This document shows, piece after piece, positions 18,311 through 29,383 of a stretch of DNA of 64,000 bases. The number at the start of each line of letters is the position of its first letter. Position 1 is the first letter of the stretch. Source of the stretch: Desulfobulbaceae bacterium DB1 (GTDB lineage Bacteria; Desulfobacterota; Desulfobulbia; Desulfobulbales; SURF-16); contig MQUF01000026.1 of assembly GCA_001914235.1 (NCBI GenBank), forward strand, positions 1 to 64,000, in the 5' to 3' direction. The notes under the pieces were generated by a model that was given only the letters and a program-made list of their open reading frames with translations, was not told the origin of the DNA and ran no database searches. The translations under genes and the position numbers were made by a program.

Positions 18311-18466
18311 ATGAAAACAGTCATCTATGCCATAATTTCCGTTGCCGTTGGAATCATTTTCATAAAAAAAATAATAAAAAGCAGCAATTGCACGCCCTGA
18401 CTGGTTATTTACGGATCCATAGGTTTGGGTCTTCTCACCTTCTTTCTGCTCAGCAAATTTCTTTAA
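18311..18466 (+). CDS. Candidate 51-residue two-TM selenoprotein (TGA read as Sec), otherwise a 29-residue membrane peptide
   Basis: ATG 18311 is preceded by GGAAAA. The frame encodes a hydrophobic segment (MKTVIYAIISVAVGIIFIKK), a short basic loop ending NCTP, then TGA at 18398-18400, and stays open for 21 codons encoding a second hydrophobic segment (LVIYGSIGLGLLTFFLLSKF) to TAA 18464-18466. If TGA is selenocysteine the loop reads C-T-P-U, a CxxU redox motif. A hairpin begins 14 nt after TGA, with GG in its loop, as in selD here. Alternatives: TGA is a true stop of a 29-residue peptide, or a former TGG (Trp at the membrane interface) that mutated. It lies alone between divergent comF and downstream mtnA. 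No family recognised. Confidence 0.4.
18413..18432 (+). promoter_or_regulatory. SECIS-like hairpin after the TGA of the small membrane ORF
   Basis: GATCCA (18414-18419) pairs with TGGGTC (18426-18431), including one G-T wobble, and can be extended by a G-T pair to 18413/18432. The six-nt loop TAGGTT contains GG. The stem begins 14 nt after the TGA, the same offset as the selD hairpin. Bacterial SECIS elements have a GG-containing apical loop roughly 16-37 nt after UGA. The stem is short and could be chance. Confidence 0.35.
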
Positions 18467-18523
18467 GGTTTCAACGCAAACCCATTTCCGTCAATCTTAT
18501 CGCCGATAGCGAAAGCCTGAAAC

Positions 18524-19666
18524 ATGAAAATTAACAATCGCCATTACCGCACCATCTGGCCGGATCCCGACAACCAAACCATCATCAAGATCATCGACCA
18601 GCGTTTTCTTCCCCATCAGTTTCTCATTGAAGACCTTCACACCATTGATGATTTTGCCGCGGCCATCCGCGAAATGCATGTGCGGGGCGCAGGACTTATC
18701 GGCGCCGCCGCCGGATTCGGCATGTATTGCGCCGCTCTTTCCGCACCTGAAAAAAATCCTGATGATTTTATCGAACAGTGCGCGGAAAAACTGCTGGCAA
18801 CCCGGCCCACCGCGAAAAATCTCGCCTGGGCGGTGGAAAGACAGCTGACGGAAATACATAAAGCACACGGAAAAAAGGAAAAAGCCGAAAACGCATTCCG
18901 CACCGCCTGTTGCATCGCCGATGAAGATGCCTTGTTCTGTCGGCAAATAGGAAAGCACGGTCTCCGGCTGATCGAGGCGATCAGCCGGAAAAAAGGTGGG
19001 AAACCGGTCAATATTCTGACCCACTGCAATGCCGGCTGGCTGGCCTTTGTTGATTTCGGTTCAGCGACCGCGCCCATCTATGCCGCGCACCACGCGGGCA
19101 TCAAGGTACATGTCTATGTCGATGAAACCCGACCCTGGCTGCAGGGCGCCCGGCTGACCTCCTGGGAACTGAAGGAGGAAGGGGTGCCGCACACCCTGAT
19201 CGCCGACAATACCGGCGGACATCTCATGCAGCACGGCATGGTGGATCTGGTCATTGTCGGCACGGACCGCACCACCTTCACCGGCGACGTGGCCAACAAA
19301 ATAGGAACATATCTGAAGGCCCTGGCGGCGCGGGACAACAATGTACCTTTTTATGTCGCGCTTCCATCTTCAACCTTTGACTGGGAGCTTCGGGACGGCA
19401 TTCGCGATATTCCCATTGAGGAGCGCTCCGGGGATGAGGTCAATTACGTTTCCGGTCTTACCGCGCAACACAGGATGGAAACCGTGCTGATTCCACCGGA
19501 AAACACCAGATCGCTTAATTACGGTTTCGATGTCACCCCGGCGCGGCTGGTCACGGCGCTGATAACGGAAAGAGGGGTGGTCGCGGCCAACCGCGATGCC
19601 ATCCTGAACATGTTTCCGGAAAAAAAGAACCCGGATCAGGAAAGCGCGGCAAACAGCGTATCATGA
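18524..19666 (+). CDS. mtnA: S-methyl-5-thioribose-1-phosphate isomerase (MtnA family)
   Basis: 380 residues. Converts methylthioribose-1-phosphate to methylthioribulose-1-phosphate in methionine salvage. eIF2B-like fold with 'MHVRGAGLIGAAAGFGM', 'ILTHCNAGWLAFVDFGSA' (catalytic Cys in THCNAG), 'VYVDETRPWLQGARLTSWEL' and 'VIVGTDRTTFTGDVANKIGTY' (catalytic Asp in GTDR/D). Residues 'NYGFDVTPARLVTALITERG' form the usual C-terminal end. The related ribose-1,5-bisphosphate and 5-deoxyribose isomerases are possible alternatives. No other salvage genes (mtnP, mtnK, mtnB-D) are adjacent. The 3' end overlaps the convergent serine hydrolase gene by 31 nt. Confidence 0.88.
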   Translation: MKINNRHYRTIWPDPDNQTIIKIIDQRFLPHQFLIEDLHTIDDFAAAIREMHVRGAGLIGAAAGFGMYCAALSAPEKNPDDFIEQCAEKLLATRPTAKNLAWAVERQLTEIHKAHGKKEKAENAFRTACCIADEDALFCRQIGKHGLRLIEAISRKKGGKPVNILTHCNAGWLAFVDFGSATAPIYAAHHAGIKVHVYVDETRPWLQGARLTSWELKEEGVPHTLIADNTGGHLMQHGMVDLVIVGTDRTTFTGDVANKIGTYLKALAARDNNVPFYVALPSSTFDWELRDGIRDIPIEERSGDEVNYVSGLTAQHRMETVLIPPENTRSLNYGFDVTPARLVTALITERGVVAANRDAILNMFPEKKNPDQESAANSVS

Positions 19667-20745
19667 AAGCGCGGCCGAAATTGTTTTATCAGATTGTTTT
19701 CCCTGGTGGGATGCACGCGGTTGGTCAGCAGGACAACGGCAACCTCCCTGTCGATATCAATCCAGAATGAGGTGCCGGTAAAACCGAGATGACCGACGCT
19801 GTTTGCACTTATAAAGCTGCCGGCGGATGACCCTTCCGGCGACGGCGTATCAAACCCGAGCGCCCAGCTGCTGCCGGGCGCCATATCCTGCCTGTGACAG
19901 AAGTGTCGCAGCCGGTCCGCGGAAAATGACGGATGATGTTGTTTCTTTGTCAAAACACCAAGCAACAGGGAAACAAGCGCAAGAACGCCGTCAACATCAC
20001 CGAACAATCCCGCCTGCCCCGACACCCCGCCCACGGCAAAGGTATTATCATCATGCACCTCTCCCCGAAGCACCCTGTTCCGCCATGGACAGCGTTCCGT
20101 TGCGGCAAAATCATTTTTTTTCTTTTCCAGGGGATTGAAAATAATTGTGCCGCCAAGCCCAACTGGCTCCATCACGACCTGCTGCACATAGCTGTCCAGG
20201 GCGAAACCGGACTTTTTCTCAACAATCAGACCCAGGAGAATAAAGCCCAGATCACTGTAGACGCTCTTGGTGCCCGGTTGATAGGCAAGCTTTTCCCGTA
20301 AAACGGCATCAAGCAGCCAATTTTTTCTTTGTTGCGGATCAATGTGGATGAGCTCTTTAAAATAAGGACGATGGGCGGCAAAACCGGAGCAGTGATTAAG
20401 CAGATGCCGCAGGGTAATATCTTGTTTGCCCGCGCATGCGTCTTCTTTTTCCAGAAGAGAAGGCAGACTTTCATCAAGTACTATTTTGCCTTCCTGCTCA
20501 AGACAAAGAAGAGCCAGGGTGGTGGCCAGCGGTTTGGTGAGGGAGGCGAGATCAAAAAGAGTGTGTTTGGTAATTTGGGGTGAGCCGGGCAGGAGCGAAC
20601 TCTTGCCCCATACCGAGGAAAATCTTTTTTCCCCTGCTCCGGGCAAACAAAGGCCCACCGCGGCACCGGAAAAAACATTACCGGCCAAGGCTTCTTGCAA
20701 AAGGGGATCAAGTCGTTGCAGAAAGGCTGAAGGAATATTTTTCAT
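19636..20745 (-). CDS. Beta-lactamase-fold serine hydrolase
   Basis: 369 residues of the class C beta-lactamase/EstB/PBP4* superfamily. The nucleophile motif SxxK is in 'FDLASLTKPLATTLAL', the second motif Y-S-D in 'KSVYSDLGFILLGLIVEKKSG', and the third H-x-G in 'GHLGFTGTSFWID'. No signal peptide is visible, so it looks cytoplasmic and is more likely an esterase or peptidase than a drug-inactivating enzyme. It converges on mtnA with a 31-nt overlap at the 3' ends. The substrate is not deducible from sequence. Confidence 0.85.
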   Translation of the reverse strand: MKNIPSAFLQRLDPLLQEALAGNVFSGAAVGLCLPGAGEKRFSSVWGKSSLLPGSPQITKHTLFDLASLTKPLATTLALLCLEQEGKIVLDESLPSLLEKEDACAGKQDITLRHLLNHCSGFAAHRPYFKELIHIDPQQRKNWLLDAVLREKLAYQPGTKSVYSDLGFILLGLIVEKKSGFALDSYVQQVVMEPVGLGGTIIFNPLEKKKNDFAATERCPWRNRVLRGEVHDDNTFAVGGVSGQAGLFGDVDGVLALVSLLLGVLTKKQHHPSFSADRLRHFCHRQDMAPGSSWALGFDTPSPEGSSAGSFISANSVGHLGFTGTSFWIDIDREVAVVLLTNRVHPTRENNLIKQFRPRFHDTLFAALS

Positions 20746-20838
20746 CCTTGGGGGCCGCGGTCACAATGTGATGTCGTCATCAGGATGGCGGAAACGGCAC
20801 AGGCAGCCATAACAAAATAGTCCAAAGCAGGGTTTGCC

Positions 20839-21867
20839 CTAATTAATAAAAACCTTTCTATACCCTTTCAGATTTTCCAGGGCAATGCCGCTGCCCATGG
20901 CAATGGCAAGAAGCGGATCACTGGTGAGATGACAGTCAATCTTGGTTTCCCGCTCTATCAGCTTGTCAAGACCACGCAGCAGGGAGCCGCCGCCCGCCAT
21001 ATAAATTCCTTCCTCGTAAATATCGGTCACCAGTTCGGTCGGGGTTTTTTCCAGAGCCCTCCGCACCGCTTCAACAATGGCCTTGACCGGCTCCCGCAAC
21101 GCCGTTCGTATTTCCTCGGACGTGAGAGACACCTCTTTCGGATTGCTGGTTAACGCATCCTTGCCGATAAGACTGTAGGAGTCAAAATACCCGTGGGTAT
21201 CAAGGGCGGAGCCAATCTCTATTTTGCATTTTTCCGCACTGTTTTCGCCGATATATATCTTATGTTTGGTCAGGAGATGGCGGATAATGGCTTCATTGAG
21301 TTCATCACCGGCCACCTTGATCGATTCGCAATAAGCCACCGACGACATGGTGATGACCGCCACCTCCGTGGTTCCGCCTCCGATGTCAATGATCATTCTT
21401 CCTCTGTTTTCACTGACATCGAGACCGGCACCGATAGCAGCCGCCATCGGTTCTTCTATCAGATACACCTTGCCGCATCCCACTTCTTCAGCAGCCTCGA
21501 CCACCGCCTTTTTTTCCACCTGGGTGATGCCGGTCGGCACACAGATAACCACCTTCGGTTTAAAGAAACGGCTCATCCTTTGAATTTTCAGAAAAAAATG
21601 GCGAATCATGGCCTGGGTGACGACAAAATCAGCTATCACCCCGTCTTTCATGGGACGAACAGCACTTATATGCTGCGGGGTCCTTCCCAGGTATTTTTTT
21701 GCCGATTTCCCCACCGCAAGTATTTCTTTTGAATAGGTATTGTAGGCGACAACCGACGGTTCATTCAGCACGATTCCCTGACCCTTGACATAAATAAGGG
21801 TATTGGCTGTGCCCAGATCCATTGCCATATTTTTTGAAAAAAGTGCAGGTAACTTAAACAGGCTCAT
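20839..21867 (-). CDS. mreB: Rod shape-determining protein MreB
   Basis: 342 residues from ATG 21867 (MSLFKLPALFSKNMAMDLGTANT); an in-frame ATG at 21900 adds 11 residues but has no ribosome binding site. Actin-fold motifs: phosphate-1 'MAMDLGTANTLIYVKGQGIV', 'EPSVVAY', phosphate-2 'MIIDIGGGTTEVAVI', adenosine motif 'GIYMAGGGSLLRGLDKLI' and 'PLLAIAMGSGIALE'. It polymerises on the inner membrane and guides cell-wall elongation. mreC and mreD are not adjacent; instead it overlaps by 14 nt the 3' end of a GAF-domain gene on the same strand, next to the probable origin. Confidence 0.94.
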   Translation of the reverse strand: MSLFKLPALFSKNMAMDLGTANTLIYVKGQGIVLNEPSVVAYNTYSKEILAVGKSAKKYLGRTPQHISAVRPMKDGVIADFVVTQAMIRHFFLKIQRMSRFFKPKVVICVPTGITQVEKKAVVEAAEEVGCGKVYLIEEPMAAAIGAGLDVSENRGRMIIDIGGGTTEVAVITMSSVAYCESIKVAGDELNEAIIRHLLTKHKIYIGENSAEKCKIEIGSALDTHGYFDSYSLIGKDALTSNPKEVSLTSEEIRTALREPVKAIVEAVRRALEKTPTELVTDIYEEGIYMAGGGSLLRGLDKLIERETKIDCHLTSDPLLAIAMGSGIALENLKGYRKVFIN

Positions 21868-22786
21868 TTTTTTGAAAATATTCCTTAAAAAAAAGATCAC
21901 TTATAAAAGTCAAAAGTTTTTTTTCTTTTGATAACCATTTTTCATTATTTTTTTTGACAAAGGAAATAACACCTCTTTTTTCATCTAAAAAAAGAGGTAA
22001 TCCTAAAAAATTTGTTAAATCATCAAACTTTTCATTTTTGTTTACGATATATGATTTTTCATTTTTACTTATTTTTTCAAGAAGTAATTCTTGATTATTT
22101 TTTATAATCCAACCTGACAATCCATATTTATCATAAAAATCAAAATTTGATTCATTAAAATGTTTTTTATTATCTGAATTATACAAATAATAGATTTTTT
22201 CACTTTCGATCAAAAATACTACTATACCCAAACAAAACATATCAAACATTTGATATAATATTTTCTCAACAAATTCTTTTCTGTTTTTTGTATTAACTGT
22301 TATTTCGTTAATATTTAAAGAAAATGAAAGTAATTTTTCATTGGTCCTTTTTTCCTTAATTTCATTTTCCGTATTTATAATGGAACAAAGAATATGACCC
22401 ATTTGTTTCAATATTTTCTCGCGTTCTTCGGTAAAAACATAACTTTTTTTACTGTCGACATAGAGAACCCCTGCTTTTCCCGCGAGAGGAACGGCCAGCA
22501 GCGACTTTATCTCTTCATCTTTATCATAAAATTGAAGCGTGGTTGCGTCTCTTTTATCAAAGTATGCGGCCAGAACGGTTTTCTGCTCCCGAAACACCCA
22601 CCCGACAATACCTTCCCCACTTCGCAACAGGCATTCTTCTTTAATATTTTTACTGAGAGAATAAAAGGCTTTTATTCGTAACAAATCGGTTTCATTTTCA
22701 TCAACCAGAAAGACTATGGCTGTAAAGGATTCCATGATATTGGAGATGAGTTCGACGAACTCGTTTATGCGGGATTTTCGTCTCAT
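21854..22786 (-). CDS. GAF-domain protein, C-terminal half extremely AT-rich
   Basis: 310 residues with two GAF-like domains. The first (about residues 10-135) contains 'TAIVFLVDENETDLLRI', 'GEGIVGWVFREQKTVLAAYF' and 'AVPLAGKAGVLYVDS'. The second (about 155-300) contains 'LGIVVFLIESEKIYYLY', 'YGLSGWIIKNNQELLLE' and 'LGLPLFLDEKRGVISFV'. There is no output domain, so it probably acts as a sensor or scaffold. Codons in the second half are almost all A/T-ending and Lys/Asn/Phe-rich, while the first half has the base composition of the rest of the window. An 11-bp inverted repeat lies inside it (21971-21981/21988-21998). It is the first minus-strand gene leaving the probable origin and overlaps mreB. 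Confidence 0.7.
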   Translation of the reverse strand: MRRKSRINEFVELISNIMESFTAIVFLVDENETDLLRIKAFYSLSKNIKEECLLRSGEGIVGWVFREQKTVLAAYFDKRDATTLQFYDKDEEIKSLLAVPLAGKAGVLYVDSKKSYVFTEEREKILKQMGHILCSIINTENEIKEKRTNEKLLSFSLNINEITVNTKNRKEFVEKILYQMFDMFCLGIVVFLIESEKIYYLYNSDNKKHFNESNFDFYDKYGLSGWIIKNNQELLLEKISKNEKSYIVNKNEKFDDLTNFLGLPLFLDEKRGVISFVKKNNEKWLSKEKKLLTFISDLFFKEYFQKNEPV

Positions 22787-23000
22787 TTCGGAAAATGAAA
22801 ATTATTTTTTAACTAATTGATTTTTCTATTTTTTTATATAAAAAAAAGAAACGCGAAAAAGAATTTTACTTGCACTATTAGTATTGAATTTTTTTGCGTT
22901 TTAAACTATAATTTCGCATCGTAACATTTTGTTTTTCAGTGATAATTATTGTTTTTCCGAGGGGACTCCTTCACAACGTGTTGAATTGATCCCGATAACC

Positions 23001-23009
23001 TGTTGATAA
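23001..23009 (-). promoter_or_regulatory. Near-consensus DnaA box
   Basis: Plus strand TGTTGATAA; minus strand TTATCAACA, one mismatch from TTATCCACA. It is 82 nt to the left of the perfect box, inside the AT-rich gap upstream of dnaN. Confidence 0.4.
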
Positions 23010-23075
23010 GTTTTTCAGCGTAAATTATCACAAACTTAAACAAAACCTAATCTTACTAAAAAATATAATTAAATT

Positions 23076-23111
23076 AATCTGTTATATCATTTATCCACAT
23101 TATAACAGATT
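23076..23111. repeat. 11-bp inverted repeat enclosing a DnaA box
   Basis: AATCTGTTATA (23076-23086) and TATAACAGATT (23101-23111) are perfect reverse complements. The 14-nt spacer holds the DnaA box at 23091-23099. It is about 96 nt upstream of the dnaN ATG, so it could be an origin element, an operator for dnaN, or both. Confidence 0.7.
23091..23099 (+). promoter_or_regulatory. Perfect DnaA box TTATCCACA
   Basis: Exact match to the 9-mer DnaA consensus TTATNCACA, 107 nt upstream of the dnaN start and inside the inverted-repeat loop. Confidence 0.7.
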
Positions 23112-23206
23112 TAATAACAATAAAGTATTTTTTAAAATATCTTATTTTTTTAAACTTCCTTGGTTGAAAAACCACCTTCCACCCAATCCATTTAAAAAGG
23201 TTATCT

Positions 23207-24337
23207 ATGTCTCTTGTTCTTAATATTGCTCGGGAAGATTTATTGTCGGCACTCGCAGCTATGCAGAATGTAACGGGAAAAACAGGAACAATGGCTATTT
23301 TATCCAATGTCCTGTTGCGCAGCAAAGCTGATTTTCTGGAATTGACCGGAACCGATCTTGAGATAGGGATACGCCTGGACATACCGGCGGAAATTCTTTC
23401 CCCGGGAAAATTGACCTTGCCGGCAAAAAAACTTTTTGAAATTGTCCGGGAATCAAATTCCTCTCATATTCATCTGGAGGAAAGGGAAAATAACTGGGTT
23501 AGAATCACGGCGGACAGCAGTGATTACAATATGGCCGGAATGGCCGCGGAGGAATTTCCTTCTTTCCCCGAGTATGATGAAGATTTTTTGATCAAGGTCA
23601 ATTCCGATGATATCAGAGATCTTATCGAAAAAACCATTTTTTCCGTTGCCTCAGATACGGAAAGCAATTTCACCCTGACCGGCGTTCTGGTTGAAAAAGA
23701 GCAAGAGGACACTAAAAACTTTCTTCGCATGGTTTCTTCCGACGGTCACCGGCTTTCCTTGATGAAAAAAGAGATTGAAGGCGATATCTCCCGTTTTCAT
23801 CTGGAAAAAACAACCCTTATTCCCAGGAAGGGTGTGCAGGAAATAAAAAAATTCTGTGAAAATTTCAAAGAGGTGTTGCTTGGTTTTGAAGAAAAGCAGG
23901 CAGTGCTGAAAAGCAAAAATGCAATTCTTATCATTCGCCTCATGAATGGGGATTTCCCCAATTTCAGAAATCTTCTTAAGATAATAAACAAAGATAATTT
24001 TATTGAAATAAAAAGACTCACACTTCTCAATGCCATGAAACGAATGAATCTTTTTACCGAAGATCGATTCAATGTCGTCAAATGCGTGATGGAAAACAAT
24101 GAAATAATCCTGAGTTCCCAAAGCATGGATTTAGGCAATGCCAAGGAAAACCATCCGATCAACTACACGGGCGAACCACTGAAGCTTGGATTTAACGGCA
24201 GATATTTCATAGATACGCTGCAGGTGATGACAGCGGAAGATGTGAAAATTTTTATTTCCGGAAAAGATAAGCCATGCATGATATATTCGGAAAACGAACC
24301 TGATTTTATAAGTATCATCATGCCGATGGAAATATGA
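23207..24337 (+). CDS. dnaN: DNA polymerase III beta subunit (sliding clamp)
   Basis: 376 residues in three repeated clamp domains. N-terminal 'LLSALAAMQNVTGKTGTMAILSNVLLRS', 'LTGTDLEIGIRLDIPAEI', 'GKLTLPAKKLFEIVRE', 'VSSDGHRLSLMKKEI', and the C-terminal 'SIIMPMEI', which matches the conserved 'xxIMPMR' end. The ring clamps DNA and tethers Pol III. The dimer is loaded by the complex that includes HolB (4967). An AAAAGG ribosome binding site precedes the ATG. dnaA is not directly upstream and recF is not between dnaN and gyrB, both departures from the classic dnaA-dnaN-recF-gyrB order. Confidence 0.96.
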   Translation: MSLVLNIAREDLLSALAAMQNVTGKTGTMAILSNVLLRSKADFLELTGTDLEIGIRLDIPAEILSPGKLTLPAKKLFEIVRESNSSHIHLEERENNWVRITADSSDYNMAGMAAEEFPSFPEYDEDFLIKVNSDDIRDLIEKTIFSVASDTESNFTLTGVLVEKEQEDTKNFLRMVSSDGHRLSLMKKEIEGDISRFHLEKTTLIPRKGVQEIKKFCENFKEVLLGFEEKQAVLKSKNAILIIRLMNGDFPNFRNLLKIINKDNFIEIKRLTLLNAMKRMNLFTEDRFNVVKCVMENNEIILSSQSMDLGNAKENHPINYTGEPLKLGFNGRYFIDTLQVMTAEDVKIFISGKDKPCMIYSENEPDFISIIMPMEI

Positions 24338-24366
24338 AAACGCGTTAAATTTTGTTTCACTATTAA

Positions 24367-26796
<2,430 letters not shown>

Positions 26797-26896
26797 AGTG
26801 CTGATCCCTTTGGAGACGCCGGCAGTCCGAAATCACTCTTCAGGCTTCCGGCTTCTGATTTTCGCATCATATAAATTCTAATAAAAAGCGGTATCT

Positions 26897-29383
26897 ATGA
26901 CTGAAAACGAGGAAGTTTTATCACCAACGGTTTCCATCGAAAAAGAGATGAAAAAATCCTATCTCGATTACGCCATGAGCGTCATCATCGGGCGCGCTCT
27001 GCCCGATGTACGAGATGGGCTGAAACCGGTTCACCGCCGAGCGCTTTTCGCCATGCGGGAACTGAACAACTACCATAATCGGCCCTATCTGAAATCAGCC
27101 AGGATCGTCGGTGATATCATCGGTAAGTACCATCCCCATGGCGATATGGCCGCCTATGACACCATTGTCAGAATGGCCCAGGATTTCTCCATGCGTTACC
27201 CGCTGGTGGACGGTCAGGGCAACTTCGGTTCGGTGGACGGTGATTCCGCCGCCGCCATGCGATATACCGAGGCCAGGATGACCAAGCTGGATCAGGAAAT
27301 AATCGCTGATCTGGAAAAAGATACGGTCGACTTTATCCCTAATTACGATAACTCGTTAAGCGAGCCGGTTGTTTTCCCGGCCAAGATACCGAATCTGCTC
27401 ATCAACGGCTCTTCCGGTATCGCCGTCGGCATGGCAACCAATATCCCGCCGCACAACCTGAAAGAGGTGATTGACGGGCTCATTGCCATGATTGATGATC
27501 CGCTCATCACGGTGAACGGGCTGATGGACTACATCACCGGGCCTGATTTTCCCACCGGCGGGTTTATCTGCGGCAGGGCCGGTATCCGCGAGGCGTATGA
27601 AACAGGACGCGGCAGTGTGCTGATGCGGGCCAGAAGTCATATCGAAGGGAGCAAAAAGGCAAACCGCGAGTCGATTGTCATCACCGAGATTCCCTATCAG
27701 CAGAATAAGGCGAAACTGGTGGAAAAAATTGCTTTGCTGATCAAGGAAAAAAGGATTGAGTCAATTGCCGAAATCCGCGATGAATCGGACCGCGAAGGCA
27801 TGCGCATCGTTCTTGATCTGAAAAAAGATGAAAACGCCGAGGTGGTGCTCAATCAGCTGTACATCATGACCCCCCTGCAGAAAAGTTTCGGCATTATCTT
27901 TTTAAGCATCGTCAACGCCAAGCCGGAAGTTCTCAACCTGCGGCAGATTCTCGAATATTTCCTGCTGCACCGGAAAACCGTGGTTTATCGGCGCACCAAT
28001 TTTGAATTGAAAAAAGCCGAGGCCCGGGCCCACATCCTGGAGGGTCTGCAGGTTGCCCTCAACAACATGGACGAAGTGGTGTCGCTGATCAGGGCATCGG
28101 CCAATCCCCAGGAAGCGAAGCAGGGCCTGATGGAACGGTTTTCTCTCACCGAGATTCAGGCGCAGTCAATTCTTGATATGCGTCTGCAGAAGCTGACCGG
28201 CCTGGAAAGGGAAAAAATTCTAAACGAACTGGCCGAGCTGCTGGAAAAAATCGCCTGGTATAAAAAGGTGCTGGCCGACGAAAGCCTGGTCATGAGTATT
28301 ATCCGCGACGAGTTCGTTGAAATCAGGGAGCAGTATGGCGATGAGCGGCGGACCGAGATCATCGACGCGCCGGATGAAATTCTGCCGGAAGACATGATCC
28401 AGCAGGAAGACATGGTGGTGACCGTCACCCACGGCGGCTATATCAAGAGAAATTCAGTGGATCTTTATCGTTCCCAGCGCCGCGGCGGCAAGGGAATCAA
28501 GGGAATTACCGCGGTTGAGGAGGATTTTGTCAACAATCTCTATCTCGCTTCCACCCATGACACCTTTCTCTTCTTCACCAACCACGGTAAGGTGTTCTGG
28601 CGCAAGGTGTATGAGATTCCCCTGGCCAGCCGCATTGCCCGGGGCAAGGCCATCGTCAACCTGCTTGAATTGTCGGATGATGAGAAGGTTGCCGCGATTC
28701 TCCCGGTGCAGAATTTCGACTGTTCAATGGCCCAGTGCTATGTGATGATGGTCACCAAAAAGGGAATTATCAAGAAAACCGTGCTTGCCGAATTCGCCCG
28801 ACCCATCCGGCGAGGCAAGATCGCGCTGACCATCAGGGAAGACGATGAGATCATCAGCGCCGCCTTGACCGACGGTGAATCGGATATTCTGCTTGTTTCC
28901 CGCAACGGCATGGCGGTGCGCTTTCATGAAGACGATGTGCGCGGCATGGGAAGAATGGCTAGCGGGGTGCGCGGCATTAACCTGGCTGAAAATGACCATG
29001 TGGTGGCGGCGGTGGTCATCAACCGGGAGCATACCATTCTCGTGGTGACGGAAAACGGCTACGGCAAGCGAAGCCCGGTTGAGGAATACCGGCTGACCAG
29101 AAGGGGCGGCAAGGGCGTTTTTGCCATCAAGCCCAGCGAACGCAACGGCAAAATCGTCGGCGCCTGCCAGCTTACCGGCGAGGACGAGATCATGCTCATC
29201 ACCGATGGCGGCAAAATCATCCGCATGGATATGAGCGCGATGCGGGTCATCGGTCGCGCCACCCAGGGGGTGAGGTTGATCAACCTCGAAGCCGGGGAAA
29301 AAGTGGTGGCCATGGACATGGTGCCGGCCTCCGAGGCCGGGGACGATGAAGACGATGCGGAAGTGGAAGAAACGAACGGATGA
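26897..29383 (+). CDS. gyrA: DNA gyrase subunit A
   Basis: 828 residues. Breakage-reunion domain with '[29 protein letters not shown]', the quinolone-region '[25 protein letters not shown]' and catalytic Tyr in '[11 protein letters not shown]'. In the quinolone-resistance positions, Ser-83 of E. coli is Met-or-Ala context here ('GDMAAYDT'), so the common Ser is absent. The C-terminal beta-pinwheel has the GyrA box 'RRGGKGIKG' followed by repeated blades, and the tail is acidic ('[13 protein letters not shown]'). The stop overlaps gpsA by 4 nt. A 100-nt gap separates it from gyrB. Confidence 0.97.
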   Translation: MTENEEVLSPTVSIEKEMKKSYLDYAMSVIIGRALPDVRDGLKPVHRRALFAMRELNNYHNRPYLKSARIVGDIIGKYHPHGDMAAYDTIVRMAQDFSMRYPLVDGQGNFGSVDGDSAAAMRYTEARMTKLDQEIIADLEKDTVDFIPNYDNSLSEPVVFPAKIPNLLINGSSGIAVGMATNIPPHNLKEVIDGLIAMIDDPLITVNGLMDYITGPDFPTGGFICGRAGIREAYETGRGSVLMRARSHIEGSKKANRESIVITEIPYQQNKAKLVEKIALLIKEKRIESIAEIRDESDREGMRIVLDLKKDENAEVVLNQLYIMTPLQKSFGIIFLSIVNAKPEVLNLRQILEYFLLHRKTVVYRRTNFELKKAEARAHILEGLQVALNNMDEVVSLIRASANPQEAKQGLMERFSLTEIQAQSILDMRLQKLTGLEREKILNELAELLEKIAWYKKVLADESLVMSIIRDEFVEIREQYGDERRTEIIDAPDEILPEDMIQQEDMVVTVTHGGYIKRNSVDLYRSQRRGGKGIKGITAVEEDFVNNLYLASTHDTFLFFTNHGKVFWRKVYEIPLASRIARGKAIVNLLELSDDEKVAAILPVQNFDCSMAQCYVMMVTKKGIIKKTVLAEFARPIRRGKIALTIREDDEIISAALTDGESDILLVSRNGMAVRFHEDDVRGMGRMASGVRGINLAENDHVVAAVVINREHTILVVTENGYGKRSPVEEYRLTRRGGKGVFAIKPSERNGKIVGACQLTGEDEIMLITDGGKIIRMDMSAMRVIGRATQGVRLINLEAGEKVVAMDMVPASEAGDDEDDAEVEETNG

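Larger units (their letters stand above)
22787..23206. other. Probable chromosomal replication origin (oriC)
   Basis: 420 nt without a gene, very AT-rich, with long A/T runs suited to unwinding. It lies where gene orientation switches: mreB and GAF leave on the minus strand, dnaN-gyrB-gyrA-gpsA leave on the plus strand. It contains one perfect DnaA box (TTATCCACA, 23091-23099) and a near match on the minus strand at 23001-23009 (one mismatch). The perfect box lies in the loop of an 11-bp inverted repeat. dnaN normally sits next to oriC, which supports the call; dnaA itself is not in the window. Other clear DnaA boxes were not found by eye. Confidence 0.6.
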
